Positions 41,696 to 50,264 of a stretch of DNA of 64,000 nucleotides are shown here, piece after piece (within the stretch, counting starts at the first letter, position 1; every line of letters begins with the position of its first letter). Where the stretch lies: assembly GCA_949282195.1 (NCBI GenBank), contig CASDOW010000012.1, forward strand, positions 29,515 through 93,514, in the 5' to 3' direction. The DNA is from an uncultured bacterium (lineage in GTDB: Bacteria > Cyanobacteriota > Vampirovibrionia > Gastranaerophilales > Gastranaerophilaceae). The notes under the pieces were generated by a model that saw nothing but the letters and a program-made list of their open reading frames with translations, searched no databases and had not been told where the DNA came from. Made by a program: the position numbers and the translations under genes.

Positions 41696-42921
41696 AATAA
41701 AAATTGAGTACCTAAAATTATTTTATGGGAATCATGACTGGCCAAATTTTGACAAAATACATAGTTTAGCATTATTCTTGCTGTTTGACCTAAAATAAAG
41801 TAGTTAATCCCTGCTGTGTATTCTCTTGTGTTGTTGTTTGCCTTTGTTTTATCGGGGTCAAAGTCATCATATCTTAAAAGCAGTTCTATTTTTTTTGTAA
41901 TGCGGTATGCAAGAGTAATATTGTAGCCCCATCTTTTTTTATCGGTTAAACCTGATGAGCCGTTTGAACCGTCTGCATTTTGAAATTCTGCTCTTAACCA
42001 GAAGTTTTTATAATCATATCTTAAGGCAGCTGATGTTACAAAGAAATCTTGTCCATTTCTTCCGCCTGCTTCAATACCGCCTCCGATATTTAAATTGCCG
42101 ACTTTGTCTTTGATATTTGCAAAAGGTTTAAAATTAACCCATAAATCTGTTTCAACTCCCGGGAAAAATTCGCTATACCAAGTATCGGAGCTATATCCGC
42201 CTATATCATAATCAACGTATTTATAGTCACCTTTTAAACGGATACCTGTTTTTCTTATGTTGCCAAAGTTTCTTGCTGTTTGGCTTCGTGATAGAAATGG
42301 CACTAAATATGGGCTCATACCGCCTTCAAAGCCTACATTGGGTCGCGATGTTCCAAACATTAGGGTGTGATGAGGAATTCTGTTTGTTTCAACCCAAGCA
42401 TCTAAAACCAATCTGTGGAAAAAGTTTTCGTGCATATTGGGTGTAAGGTCGAACAATAAATTATAACCTTCTTTTTCGCTTCTAAATTTACCTTTGACAC
42501 CGACATTTATTAATTGAGGATTAAATTTAAAATCGGCGTCATTTTCGTCTATGGTTTCACCGATTGTATTAATAAAATTAGCTTGTAAGCCAATATCTTT
42601 AATAGGACCTTTGCTAAATTCAGCCCTTAATTGATTATGAAACATTCCCTCAGGTGAATCTAAATTATATTCTTTTTCAATAATTCCTCTTAGAGCTTTT
42701 TTTGTATATGGGTTTATTTTTTCAGTTTGTTTTTTTTCTTCAGGTTCTAATAATATCGGTTTTTCAAGGATTACTTCGTGTTCGTGTTCCATTAAATCTT
42801 TTTTATGTTCAGTTTTTTCAGCCTCAGGAGATAAAATAATATCGTCCAATTCATCTGCAATGACAAATTGAGAGCCAAGAAAGTAAATTATTAAAGCTAA
42901 TAAAATAAAAAACTTTTTCAT
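41692..42921 (-). CDS. Outer-membrane porin-like beta-barrel protein
   Basis: A 409-residue exported protein. The signal peptide (residues ~1-22) is followed by a charged linker rich in Glu/Lys (~25-75) and a region of repeating strands with aromatic and polar alternation, ending FLL as many barrel proteins do. The last strands (REYTAGINYFILGQTARIML, then HKIILGTQFLL) resemble phosphate-selective OprO/P-like porins. It marks a diderm cell. It lies 13 bases beyond a hairpin with a T-run after focA; how it is transcribed is unclear, perhaps by read-through. Confidence 0.8.
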   Translation of the reverse strand: MKKFFILLALIIYFLGSQFVIADELDDIILSPEAEKTEHKKDLMEHEHEVILEKPILLEPEEKKQTEKINPYTKKALRGIIEKEYNLDSPEGMFHNQLRAEFSKGPIKDIGLQANFINTIGETIDENDADFKFNPQLINVGVKGKFRSEKEGYNLLFDLTPNMHENFFHRLVLDAWVETNRIPHHTLMFGTSRPNVGFEGGMSPYLVPFLSRSQTARNFGNIRKTGIRLKGDYKYVDYDIGGYSSDTWYSEFFPGVETDLWVNFKPFANIKDKVGNLNIGGGIEAGGRNGQDFFVTSAALRYDYKNFWLRAEFQNADGSNGSSGLTDKKRWGYNITLAYRITKKIELLLRYDDFDPDKTKANNNTREYTAGINYFILGQTARIMLNYVFCQNLASHDSHKIILGTQFLL

Positions 42922-42934
42922 ACCGATTTCAGGG

Positions 42935-42975
42935 AAAAAAAGAACGGCTTTAATTGTTGTAAGCCGTTCTTTTGT
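42935..42975 (-). terminator. Hairpin between focA and the porin gene
   Basis: A perfect 10-bp stem (42970-42961 with 42950-42941, minus strand) ends in a T-run (42940-42935). It would stop focA transcription or act as a partial attenuator for the porin gene, which starts 14 bases on. Confidence 0.75.
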
Positions 42976-42984
42976 ATACTTTTG

Positions 42985-43866
42985 CTATTTATCTTCTTCA
43001 AGTTGTTTGTTGTGATCATCTCTTAAATATGCCATCCAGAATAATAATACAACAAATACTAAAGCGCCTACAATGTTTCCTAAAGTAACGGGAATTAAGT
43101 TATGTAAAAAGAACGATTTCCAAGATAATGTTGCTAATTGTGCAGCGTCAAGACCGGATGCTGCCACAACAGAAGGAACCGATTTCATCAAAATTCCGCT
43201 TGGAATAAAGAACATATTTGCAACAGAGTGTTCATAACCTGACGCAACGAAAGTCATAATCGGGAAGAAGATTGCAAATATTTTACCGATAACTCTTCTT
43301 GAGCTTGTAGCCATCCAAACAGCTAAGCAAACCAACCAGTTACATAAAATACCTCTGCAAAATGCTTCAACAAATGATAAGTTAACTTTCATGTGGGCAT
43401 TTGTTAAAGTATTTACGCCAAGAGCGTCGTGAGCATTGTGGCACATAGCGCCATAATAAACTAAAAATGCTAATATAATTGAGCCTACGAAATTTCCAAG
43501 ATAAACTATTGACCAGCTTCTGAATAATTTTGTCCAAGTTATTTTCTTTTCAATAACAGAAAACATCATCATAACATTACCTGTGAATAATTCTGCTCCT
43601 GTTAAAACAACCATCATTAAGCCTGCGGCAAAAACCATAGCGCCGATTAATTTTGAAGCGCCCCAGCCAAGAAATTCCGCTTCACCTGTTGAAACAGTTA
43701 AGCTAACTTGTGCACCATATGCAATAAAAGCACCTGCTGCAATAGCTAAAACAAACATTTTAGATTTTCTGTATGATGCTTTTGTGGGCATAACTTTTTC
43801 AGAAAAACCATGTGCCACCTCATTGGGTGCTAAACAATCTTTGTTATCTGTTGTCTGATTTGACAT
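42985..43866 (-). CDS. focA: Formate/nitrite transporter FocA-type
   Basis: A 293-residue membrane channel of the FNT family. About six helices are visible. Family signatures: GAELFTGNVMMMF, RGILCNWLVCLAVWMA, and the GNIVGALVFV segment near the end. With pflA 1.5 kb away it most likely carries formate, not nitrite; the sequence alone cannot prove it. The ATG has an AAGGAGA ribosome site. A CRP/FNR-type palindrome lies upstream. Confidence 0.9.
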   Translation of the reverse strand: MSNQTTDNKDCLAPNEVAHGFSEKVMPTKASYRKSKMFVLAIAAGAFIAYGAQVSLTVSTGEAEFLGWGASKLIGAMVFAAGLMMVVLTGAELFTGNVMMMFSVIEKKITWTKLFRSWSIVYLGNFVGSIILAFLVYYGAMCHNAHDALGVNTLTNAHMKVNLSFVEAFCRGILCNWLVCLAVWMATSSRRVIGKIFAIFFPIMTFVASGYEHSVANMFFIPSGILMKSVPSVVAASGLDAAQLATLSWKSFFLHNLIPVTLGNIVGALVFVVLLFWMAYLRDDHNKQLEEDK

Positions 43867-43894
43867 AACATCTCCTTAATCATACTAAAGACTT

Positions 43895-43936
43895 TTTATA
43901 TTATTTTGCAAAACAAAAAAGTGAAATATATCACTT
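43895..43936 (-). promoter_or_regulatory. focA promoter with CRP/FNR-type palindrome
   Basis: AAGTGAAATATATCACTT at 43919-43936 has half-sites GTGA and TCAC six bases apart, the CRP/FNR-family layout. A -10-like TATAAA lies at 43900-43895 (minus strand), so +1 would be near 43888 and the palindrome centre (43927.5) sits at about -40. That is the position of class II activation. Confidence 0.6.
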
Positions 43937-43967
43937 AAATAATTTGTTTTCGCTTCCAATATGCAAT

Positions 43968-44142
43968 CGGTAATTAAAACTTTACCGAAAAAAATTGTAT
44001 TCCTTTAAAACGATTTTTCAAGCCTTTTTTGTAAATTTTAAAATTATTTTTTTATATATACGATATAAAAGATATTTTAATTCAAAAGATAATCTGTTTT
44101 ATAATAAAAAAGTCGGCTAAAAATGTATTTAGTCGACTTTTT
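43968..44142 (-). terminator. Terminator of the axial-like gene (44107-44142) and a small hairpin
   Basis: A 15-bp stem with one G-T pair (44107-44121 with 44128-44142) ends the axial-like gene transcribed from 45245 downward. A smaller hairpin, CGGTAA (43968-43973) with TTACCG (43982-43987), lies beyond. The rest of the 300-bp gap holds the focA promoter. Confidence 0.7.
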
Positions 44143-44165
44143 ATCTTTAAATATTGAATTTTATC

Positions 44166-45245
44166 TTAAGCAAATATTTTGAATGTTTTTTCAACGTTGT
44201 CATCGATAACTTTTGTTACAGCTTCCATTTCTGTTGAGATTGCATTTTGTTCTGTATCAAGTTGATCCAGTCTTAATTCAAGTTGTTGGTCTTTCTTTTG
44301 AATTTGTTCTGTTTGAGCATTGATATCAGAAATTGATTTTTCATATAGAGCTTTTTGATATTCATAATCATTGTAAGCGTCATCATATGAGCTTTGATCC
44401 ATTTCTTGAACTGTTGATAAGGAGAATGTTTTTCCTCTTAAGTCGCTTGGATAACTTTCGTTATCTTCAATTTGAATTGTGCTGTATCTGCCTGTATCTG
44501 ATGTTTCTACATAACCTTTTACTTGAGTTGATACTTCTTTTGAATATGTATAAGTGTTAGAGAATGAATAAGATTCATCAGTGTCGCCTGCTAACATTCT
44601 TGTTAATTGGTCTTGGGTTAAGAAATGATTTTTACCGCTTTTATCTTGGTAAAAATATGCAATATCGGGGTTGTCGTTTTTGCATTGTTCATAACCGTCA
44701 AGTTCTTTATCGGGATCTATTTGATAGATTTGATTGTTTGTAACAGATAGAGCACCTTTATCATCATAAGCATTTAAATCATCTTCAATGTAGTTTAATG
44801 ATATTGTTTTGCTGCTGTCTGTTCTATCTGCCATACGGATAGTTTTAACATCAGAACCTGTGTTTGGGTCTGTTGAATTAATAATTGCGCTAAAATCATA
44901 TGTTTCAGAGCTTACTGCGGTTGTTTCTTTTTTGGTTGTTAAGTTGATTAAATACTCACCTGATTTATCATAAGTTTTAGTTAAATTGGTGATTTGATAA
45001 TCGCTTTGGTCGTAACCGCCTGAATTTTCTAAAACATAAGAAGTTTTCATATAATCAGAAGTAGATGGAGGTGTAGGAACTGTTAATTCCATCATTTGAG
45101 TATATAAATTAGAGCTTTCATTAGCTAAAGCTGTTCTTTGTTGGTTTATTTGTTGACCTTGATATTCAACATTGCTTTTTCTGGCTGTTAAACCAAGAAA
45201 CCTTGCTTGTGATGCTGCCATACCCATAACTGTCATTGCCTCCAT
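44166..45245 (-). CDS. Flagellar axial-like protein (hypothetical)
   Basis: A 359-residue protein. Residues ~1-55 form an amphipathic helix with the pattern AASQARFLGLTARKSNVEY and QQINQQRTALANESSNL, and residues ~290-358 form a matching C-terminal helix (QLELRLDQLDTEQNAISTEM, ending VEKTFKIFA). A Thr/Asp/Tyr-rich middle lies between. Two end helices around a middle domain is the plan of flagellar rod, hook and filament proteins; the IF-x end is similar. FliN elsewhere in the window supports a motility or export role. Identity of the family is inference; many AATs could share this look. Confidence 0.45.
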   Translation of the reverse strand: MEAMTVMGMAASQARFLGLTARKSNVEYQGQQINQQRTALANESSNLYTQMMELTVPTPPSTSDYMKTSYVLENSGGYDQSDYQITNLTKTYDKSGEYLINLTTKKETTAVSSETYDFSAIINSTDPNTGSDVKTIRMADRTDSSKTISLNYIEDDLNAYDDKGALSVTNNQIYQIDPDKELDGYEQCKNDNPDIAYFYQDKSGKNHFLTQDQLTRMLAGDTDESYSFSNTYTYSKEVSTQVKGYVETSDTGRYSTIQIEDNESYPSDLRGKTFSLSTVQEMDQSSYDDAYNDYEYQKALYEKSISDINAQTEQIQKKDQQLELRLDQLDTEQNAISTEMEAVTKVIDDNVEKTFKIFA

Positions 45246-45323
45246 TGTTTTTTTGATTTATATTATTTATTACGGGTTTTATTTAGGTAAACTTTAGTAT
45301 AAATGAAGTATTTTTTACAAAAG

Positions 45324-45352
45324 TTTACATTATGTTATTTGTGTTATATAAT
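45324..45352 (+). promoter_or_regulatory. Promoter of pflA
   Basis: TTTACA (45324-45329), a 17-base spacer and TATAAT (45347-45352). The leader to the ATG at 45372 is short and has only a weak AAAGG site. Confidence 0.85.
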
Positions 45353-45371
45353 CAGCAAAAAGGTATAAAAA

Positions 45372-46139
45372 ATGGTTCAAACAATCGGAAATATTCATTC
45401 TTTGGAATCTTGCGGAACAGTGGACGGTCCCGGTATACGCTTTGTTGTATTTGTCCAAGGTTGTCCGATGAGATGTTTATACTGTCATAACCCTGATACT
45501 TGGGATTTTAATGTTAATAAAAAAATGAGCGTGGATGAAATTCTTACAAAATATGAAAATGTAAAAGAATTTTTGAAAAACGGAGGTTTAACTGTTACAG
45601 GCGGTGAACCGTTAGCTCAAATTGATTTTGTAATTGAGTTATTCAAAAGGGCAAAACAAAGAAATATTCATACTGCGCTTGATACATCAGGTGTTACTTT
45701 TAATCCTTATGACACAACAAAAATTGATGAATTGTTAAAGTATACGGATTTAGTTATGCTTGATATTAAGCATATTGATTCAAATGAACATAATAAATTA
45801 ACAGGTCATCCGAATAAAAATATTTTAGAATTTGCAAAGTATTTATCAGATAACAAAATTCCTGTTTGGATAAGACATGTTGTTGTTCCTACAATCACAT
45901 ATAATAAAAAATATTTAAAACAATTAGGTGAGTTCTTGGCGACTTTGAATAATATTCAAGCGCTTGATGTACTGCCGTATCATGATTTAGCTATACCAAA
46001 ATATGAAAATTTAGGGCTTGAATATCATTTAAGGGGAATTCCTCCTCTAACAAAAGAAGAAGCCTTAGATGCTCGAAATACAATATTTGACGCTATGAGA
46101 GAAGCAAGAATGAAACAAATAAAAAAACCGCTTAATTAA
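45372..46139 (+). CDS. pflA: Pyruvate formate-lyase-activating enzyme
   Basis: A 255-residue radical-SAM enzyme that creates the glycyl radical in pyruvate formate-lyase. The cluster motif is C31-P-M-R-C35-L-Y-C38 (CxxxCxxC). TVTGGEPLAQ and GLTVTGGEPL are the SAM-binding and family segments, DTSGV and the DIKHID loop follow. The length matches PflA (~246). No pflB is in the window. Its last codons form the left arm of the terminator. Confidence 0.93.
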   Translation: MVQTIGNIHSLESCGTVDGPGIRFVVFVQGCPMRCLYCHNPDTWDFNVNKKMSVDEILTKYENVKEFLKNGGLTVTGGEPLAQIDFVIELFKRAKQRNIHTALDTSGVTFNPYDTTKIDELLKYTDLVMLDIKHIDSNEHNKLTGHPNKNILEFAKYLSDNKIPVWIRHVVVPTITYNKKYLKQLGEFLATLNNIQALDVLPYHDLAIPKYENLGLEYHLRGIPPLTKEEALDARNTIFDAMREARMKQIKKPLN

Positions 46140-46155
46140 TTAAGCGGTTTTTGGA
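46121..46155. terminator. Terminator overlapping the pflA stop codon
   Basis: A 10-bp stem (46125-46134 with 46141-46150) with loop ATTAAT. The left arm is built from the last codons and stop of pflA. T-runs on both strands make it bidirectional. Confidence 0.85.
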
Positions 46156-46168
46156 TTTAAAAGGTTGA

Positions 46169-46702
46169 TTAAAATAATCTTTCCAATAAACCTTTAAATG
46201 CAGCTCCGTGGCGAGCTTCATCTTTAGCCATTTCATGAACTGTGTCATGAATTGCGTCATAGCCTAATTGCTTAGCTCTTGAAGCAATTTCTAATTTAGC
46301 GGCGCAAGCACCTGTTTCAGCATCAACTCTTGCTTGAAGGTTTTCTTTTGTAGAGGGTGATACAACTTCACCTAATAATTCAGCAAATTTTGCAGCGTGT
46401 TCAGCTTCTTCAAAAGCTATTCTTTTATATGCTTCTGCTACTTCAGGATAGCCTTCTCTGTCTGCTACTCTTGACATAGCTAAATACATACCAACTTCTG
46501 TACATTCACCGTTAAAGTGGTCTTTTAGACCTTGAAGAACAACTGCGTCAACATCTTTTCCTTCGCCAACTTTGTGTTCACAAGCAAAACCTTTGATGTC
46601 GTCAGCCTTGTTGAATTTTGTAGCCTTGCATTGCGGGCAAACTTCAGGCATTGTGTCTTGTTCGATAGTGTAGCCGCATACTGCGCAAACCCATTTTGTC
46701 AT
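46169..46702 (-). CDS. Reverse rubrerythrin (peroxide-detoxifying)
   Basis: A 177-residue oxygen-stress protein in which the rubredoxin domain comes first: Cys6, Cys9, Cys22 and Cys25 in CAVCGY and CPQCK. A ferritin-like di-iron domain follows with E-x-x-H type ligands ([20 protein letters not shown]). In normal rubrerythrin the rubredoxin is at the C-terminus. Such reverse rubrerythrins occur in anaerobes like clostridia and reduce H2O2 with electrons from NADH via a partner. An AAGGAG ribosome site is present. It lies next to the isocitrate-type dehydrogenase gene (18 bases). Confidence 0.92.
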   Translation of the reverse strand: MTKWVCAVCGYTIEQDTMPEVCPQCKATKFNKADDIKGFACEHKVGEGKDVDAVVLQGLKDHFNGECTEVGMYLAMSRVADREGYPEVAEAYKRIAFEEAEHAAKFAELLGEVVSPSTKENLQARVDAETGACAAKLEIASRAKQLGYDAIHDTVHEMAKDEARHGAAFKGLLERLF

Positions 46703-46720
46703 TTTCTTTCTCCTTTTAAA

Positions 46721-47722
46721 CTATGAGCGTATTTTTTTGATTATTTCATTACTGAATTCTTCTGTTGTTGCGCTGCCTTTAAGGTCTTTAGTCAGAACTT
46801 TTCCTTCTTTAAAGACTTCAAATAAGGCATTTTCTATTTTCCTTGCAGATGAATTTTCTTTAATATAATCTAACATCATAATGGCACTTCTTAAAAGCCC
46901 TGTAGGGTTAGCTATTCTTTTATTTGCAATATCAGGGGCAGAACCATGGACAGCTTCAAAAATTGCGCAATCTTTCCCGATATTGGCGCTTTGAGCTATT
47001 CCTAAGCCGCCAACTAAGCCGGCACAAAGGTCTGATACAATATCTCCATATAGATTAGGCATAACCAAAACATCAAATTGAGAAGGGTTTTGAACCAGTT
47101 GCATACACAAATTATCGATTAAAATTTCACGCGTTTTTATGGTTTCATAGTTTTTTGCAATTTCTCTAAAACATTTCAAAAACATTCCGTCAGCTAATTT
47201 TGAAATATTTGCTTTGGTTACTACAGTTACTTCTTTTCTTGAATTTTCAAGAGCATATTTGAAAGCATAATCGCAAATGCGTTCGCAGCCTTGTCTTGTG
47301 ATTAATTTAATACCGTGAACGGTATCTTTATTAACTTGTTCTTCAAGCCCTGCGTAAATATCCTGCGTATTTTCTCTTATAACGATTAAATCTACATTAT
47401 CAAAAGGAGTTTTAATGTTTGGAAGGTTTTTGTTTGGGCGGATATTTGCATATAAATCAAAATATCTTCTTAATTCAACATTAACTGACTTAAACCCTTC
47501 TCCAATCGGAGTTGTTGAGGGAGCCTTTAGGGCGATTTTATTTTTTTCAATGGATTTTATTGTGTCACAAGGCAGAGTCTTGCCGTATTTTTCAATAGCT
47601 CTTGAGCCTATCAGACACTCATCCCAGTTTATTTTAATTCCTGTTGATTCGATAATATCTACGACGCTTTTTGTTATTTCAGGACCTATCCCGTCGCCGT
47701 CTATTAAAGTTATGTTATACAA
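46721..47722 (-). CDS. Isocitrate/isopropylmalate-dehydrogenase family enzyme (NAD-IDH type)
   Basis: A 333-residue beta-decarboxylating dehydrogenase. The start is DGDGIGPEIT; KAPSTTPIGEGFKSVNVELR (parts STTPIGEG and SVNVELRRYFDLYANIRP) and RENTQDIYAGLE are closer to NAD-dependent isocitrate dehydrogenase than to LeuB. MPNLYGDIVSDLCAGLVGGLG is the metal/cofactor segment. It overlaps the aconitase-type small-subunit gene by 8 bases. The likely role is 2-oxoglutarate supply; homoisocitrate is possible. Confidence 0.85.
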   Translation of the reverse strand: MYNITLIDGDGIGPEITKSVVDIIESTGIKINWDECLIGSRAIEKYGKTLPCDTIKSIEKNKIALKAPSTTPIGEGFKSVNVELRRYFDLYANIRPNKNLPNIKTPFDNVDLIVIRENTQDIYAGLEEQVNKDTVHGIKLITRQGCERICDYAFKYALENSRKEVTVVTKANISKLADGMFLKCFREIAKNYETIKTREILIDNLCMQLVQNPSQFDVLVMPNLYGDIVSDLCAGLVGGLGIAQSANIGKDCAIFEAVHGSAPDIANKRIANPTGLLRSAIMMLDYIKENSSARKIENALFEVFKEGKVLTKDLKGSATTEEFSNEIIKKIRS

Positions 47723-48227
47723 GTTTAAAATCCCCGTTTTTATTTAAATGTTTTACTAATCCGCCATCATGGAGCAATTTAATCATTACATCGGGCAGAG
47801 GCGTAATTTTAATTGTGATATTTTTTGTTATGTCTTTTAAGATGCCGTTTTTAATATCAAGCTCTAAAATGTCATTGTTGTCAATTTTATCTGTATCACA
47901 TTCAATTGCCAAAAGACCGATATTTATTGCATTTCTGTAGAAAATTCTTGCAAAAGATTTTGCTATAACAGCACCCACTCCCGCTAATTTAATAATTTGA
48001 GGAGCGTGTTCTCTTGATGAACCGAGCCCAAAGTTATTTCCTGCAACAACAAAATCGCCATAGGTCACTTTTGAAGCAAAAGTCGGGTCAGCATCTTCTA
48101 AAACGTGTTTAGAAAATTCCATTAAATCATTTCTTAGATGAAACAATCTTCCGGGGGCGATGTGGTCGGTTGTGATATTGTCGCCGAATTTAAAAGCTTT
48201 TCCTTTTTTAATGTAGCTTGAAGACAT
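47715..48227 (-). CDS. Aconitase/isopropylmalate-isomerase small subunit
   Basis: A 170-residue swivel-domain subunit of the LeuD/homoaconitase small-subunit family. FGDNITTDHIAPGRL at the start has TDHIAP, closer to aconitases than to LeuD (which often has TDVIIP). GLGSSREHAP and FYRNAINIGL are the family loops. It needs a large subunit (LeuC/AcnA type), which is not nearby. With the IDH-type enzyme downstream it would make a two-step path to a 2-oxo acid. Confidence 0.85.
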   Translation of the reverse strand: MSSSYIKKGKAFKFGDNITTDHIAPGRLFHLRNDLMEFSKHVLEDADPTFASKVTYGDFVVAGNNFGLGSSREHAPQIIKLAGVGAVIAKSFARIFYRNAINIGLLAIECDTDKIDNNDILELDIKNGILKDITKNITIKITPLPDVMIKLLHDGGLVKHLNKNGDFKLV

Positions 48228-48309
48228 TTTTTACTCCCTTTTATTTTATTAAATTATATAACAAAATTGCTTGTTTGGAAAATTGTAATTACAACAAAAA
48301 AATAAAATG

Positions 48310-48318
48310 TGCTATAAT
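48310..48318 (+). promoter_or_regulatory. Extended -10 of tyrA, leaderless type
   Basis: TG at 48310-48311, one base, TATAAT at 48313-48318. The predicted +1 is 48325 or 48326, and the ATG starts at 48326. No ribosome site is present. Confidence 0.7.
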
Positions 48319-48325
48319 AAAACCC

Positions 48326-49132
48326 ATGGAATTAAAGTATAAAGTCGGCATTTTAGGGCTTGGTTTAATAGGCTCGTCAATCCTAAAGGGTTTAGCAAAA
48401 AATTCAAAATATGAGCTTTATTGTAATAGTAATTCAAGTGTTGAAAAAGCTCTCAGATATACAAGAAACGCATCATCAAACATAGAGATTTTAAAAGATT
48501 GCGATATTGTTTTTGTTTGTTGTGAATTACTAAAAACAGTAGAAGTTTTGGATAAATTAAATAAAATTTTAAATAAAAATACCGTTGTAGCCGATGTAGC
48601 TTCAGTTAAATCAATTTTATTGAATAAAAAATATGATTTTAATTTTATATTATCTCATCCTATGGCAGGAGTTGAAAAACAGGGGTTTGACGCGGGTCAA
48701 GATGATTTATTTAATGGCGCAAAATGGCTTATCGGCAAAAAAAATGATATTTTAGAGATGATAATAAAAGACCTTGGGGCAATTTCTTTTAAAATAGATA
48801 TGAATTATCATGATTTTATGTGTGCTCAAGTTTCTCATATGCCGATGATTTTATCATTTTTATTATTTGATTGCGCACTTGATAATTCAAAACTTATTGC
48901 TTCAAGCGGTTTTAGAGATACCACTCGTCTTGCTATGACAAATGCACCCTTAGCATATGGAATGCTTAAAAATAATGAAGAAAATATTAAAAAAGCTTTT
49001 GATATGCTGATAGATAAATTTAATTGCTTGAAAAATATTTCTGATGATGAGAAAATCAAGTTATTTGAAGAAATTTCTAAAAACAGGGCAAAAATGTACG
49101 ATAAAGACGGCAAAAATGTATTCAAAATATAA
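48326..49132 (+). CDS. tyrA: Prephenate/arogenate dehydrogenase
   Basis: TyrA makes the precursor of tyrosine by oxidative decarboxylation. The 268 residues start with the NAD(P) fold VGILGLGLIGSSILKGLA. Further motifs are SHPMAGVEKQGFDAG, QVSHMPMILSF and SSGFRDTTRLA. I use the ATG at 48326 (an in-frame ATG at 48218 exists) since it begins the conserved domain and matches the promoter. LptF/G starts 17 bases inside its end. Confidence 0.93.
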   Translation: MELKYKVGILGLGLIGSSILKGLAKNSKYELYCNSNSSVEKALRYTRNASSNIEILKDCDIVFVCCELLKTVEVLDKLNKILNKNTVVADVASVKSILLNKKYDFNFILSHPMAGVEKQGFDAGQDDLFNGAKWLIGKKNDILEMIIKDLGAISFKIDMNYHDFMCAQVSHMPMILSFLLFDCALDNSKLIASSGFRDTTRLAMTNAPLAYGMLKNNEENIKKAFDMLIDKFNCLKNISDDEKIKLFEEISKNRAKMYDKDGKNVFKI

Positions 49133-50264
49133 ACAATTAAAAGCTAAAATAAAAGAAAAATATAATTCTTTATCCATTTTGGATAGATATATTTTAAAAC
49201 AGTTAAGCGATGTTTTTATCTTGGGTGTAATTATTTTTACATCAATTATTTTTGCTTCTGAAACTTTTACTCAATTAATTAAACAAATTTCTTTATATGG
49301 TATTCCTTTTCATATTGCAATCATGATGATTGTTTTAAATTTACCTCAGGTTTTTGTTTTAACTATTCCAATCTCAACATTATTTGCAACGGTCATGACG
49401 GTTAATGATTTGAGTTTGAAATCCGAAATAACTATCTTCAAAGCTTGCGGCATCAGCATTGAGCGTGTTGCTCGTCCGATATTTTGTTTTGCAATAGTAA
49501 TGACTTTCGTTAGTTTCTTTATAAATGAGTTTATTGTTCCTGTTGCTTCAGTTCAATCAAAATCGCTTGCAATTTATTCGTTAGAACAAAAACATATACC
49601 TGAAAACAAGATGAATTTTACTATAAAAGACATAGATAAAGACGGCAAATTGAAAAGGCTTTTTTACGCTCAATGGTGTAAAGATAAGACATTAAACAAT
49701 GTAACCGTTGTTGATATTTCAAATCCTAAAAACATTCAAATTGTTCAAGCTAAAAAAGGAACAACCTCCGATTACGGATGGAAGTTTGATAACGGCGTAA
49801 TATACACTATTTCAAAAAACGGTAAAGTTTTTAATACGAGTCTTTTTGAAGAATCAAATGTTTCTTTTGGGATAGGCGATGTTAATGAAATGGTTAAAGA
49901 AACAACAAACGAATTTAACTTCTTTAAATTAATGAAGCATATCAAAAAGCAAAAAGCTCATCTTGAAAAGAAAATCAGGCTTGAATACGAGATTAATTTA
50001 TTTGATAAATTAGCGCTTCCTGTTACAACTTTTGCGCTTGCAGTTATTGGGGTGCCTTTAGCTATCACTCCTCCAAGAGTCAGATATAACAGGGGTTTTT
50101 TGTTTAGTATTTTAATAATATTTGTTTATTATGTTATAAGGGCACTATCCTTAAATCTTGGTGCAACAGGAATAATCCCGCCGATATTAGCAGCGTGGCT
50201 TCCTGTAGTAACAATCATGGTTGTTGGAAGTTATTTATTCTATAAAAAGGCATATAAAATCTAG
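49116..50264 (+). CDS. LptF/LptG-family lipopolysaccharide export permease
   Basis: A 382-residue membrane protein of the YjgP/YjgQ family, which with LptB extracts lipid A-linked glycolipid from the inner membrane. An N-terminal amphipathic part (~1-25) precedes LDRYILKQLSDVFILG, six membrane helices in two groups of three, and a large periplasmic beta-jellyroll domain (~130-275). The start at 49116 overlaps tyrA by 17 bases; an earlier ATG at 49044 would run 89 bases into tyrA and lacks support. One such gene per cluster is usual in cyanobacteria-like lineages; the partner is not seen. Confidence 0.88.
   Translation: MYSKYKQLKAKIKEKYNSLSILDRYILKQLSDVFILGVIIFTSIIFASETFTQLIKQISLYGIPFHIAIMMIVLNLPQVFVLTIPISTLFATVMTVNDLSLKSEITIFKACGISIERVARPIFCFAIVMTFVSFFINEFIVPVASVQSKSLAIYSLEQKHIPENKMNFTIKDIDKDGKLKRLFYAQWCKDKTLNNVTVVDISNPKNIQIVQAKKGTTSDYGWKFDNGVIYTISKNGKVFNTSLFEESNVSFGIGDVNEMVKETTNEFNFFKLMKHIKKQKAHLEKKIRLEYEINLFDKLALPVTTFALAVIGVPLAITPPRVRYNRGFLFSILIIFVYYVIRALSLNLGATGIIPPILAAWLPVVTIMVVGSYLFYKKAYKI

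Noticed and set aside
48218..48325. A longer TyrA start at 48218
   Set aside because: The extra residues resemble no TyrA N-terminus, and the -10 box at 48313-48318 would lie inside the gene.
49044..49115. A longer LptF/G start at 49044
   Set aside because: It would overlap tyrA by 89 bases and the added residues do not fit the family.
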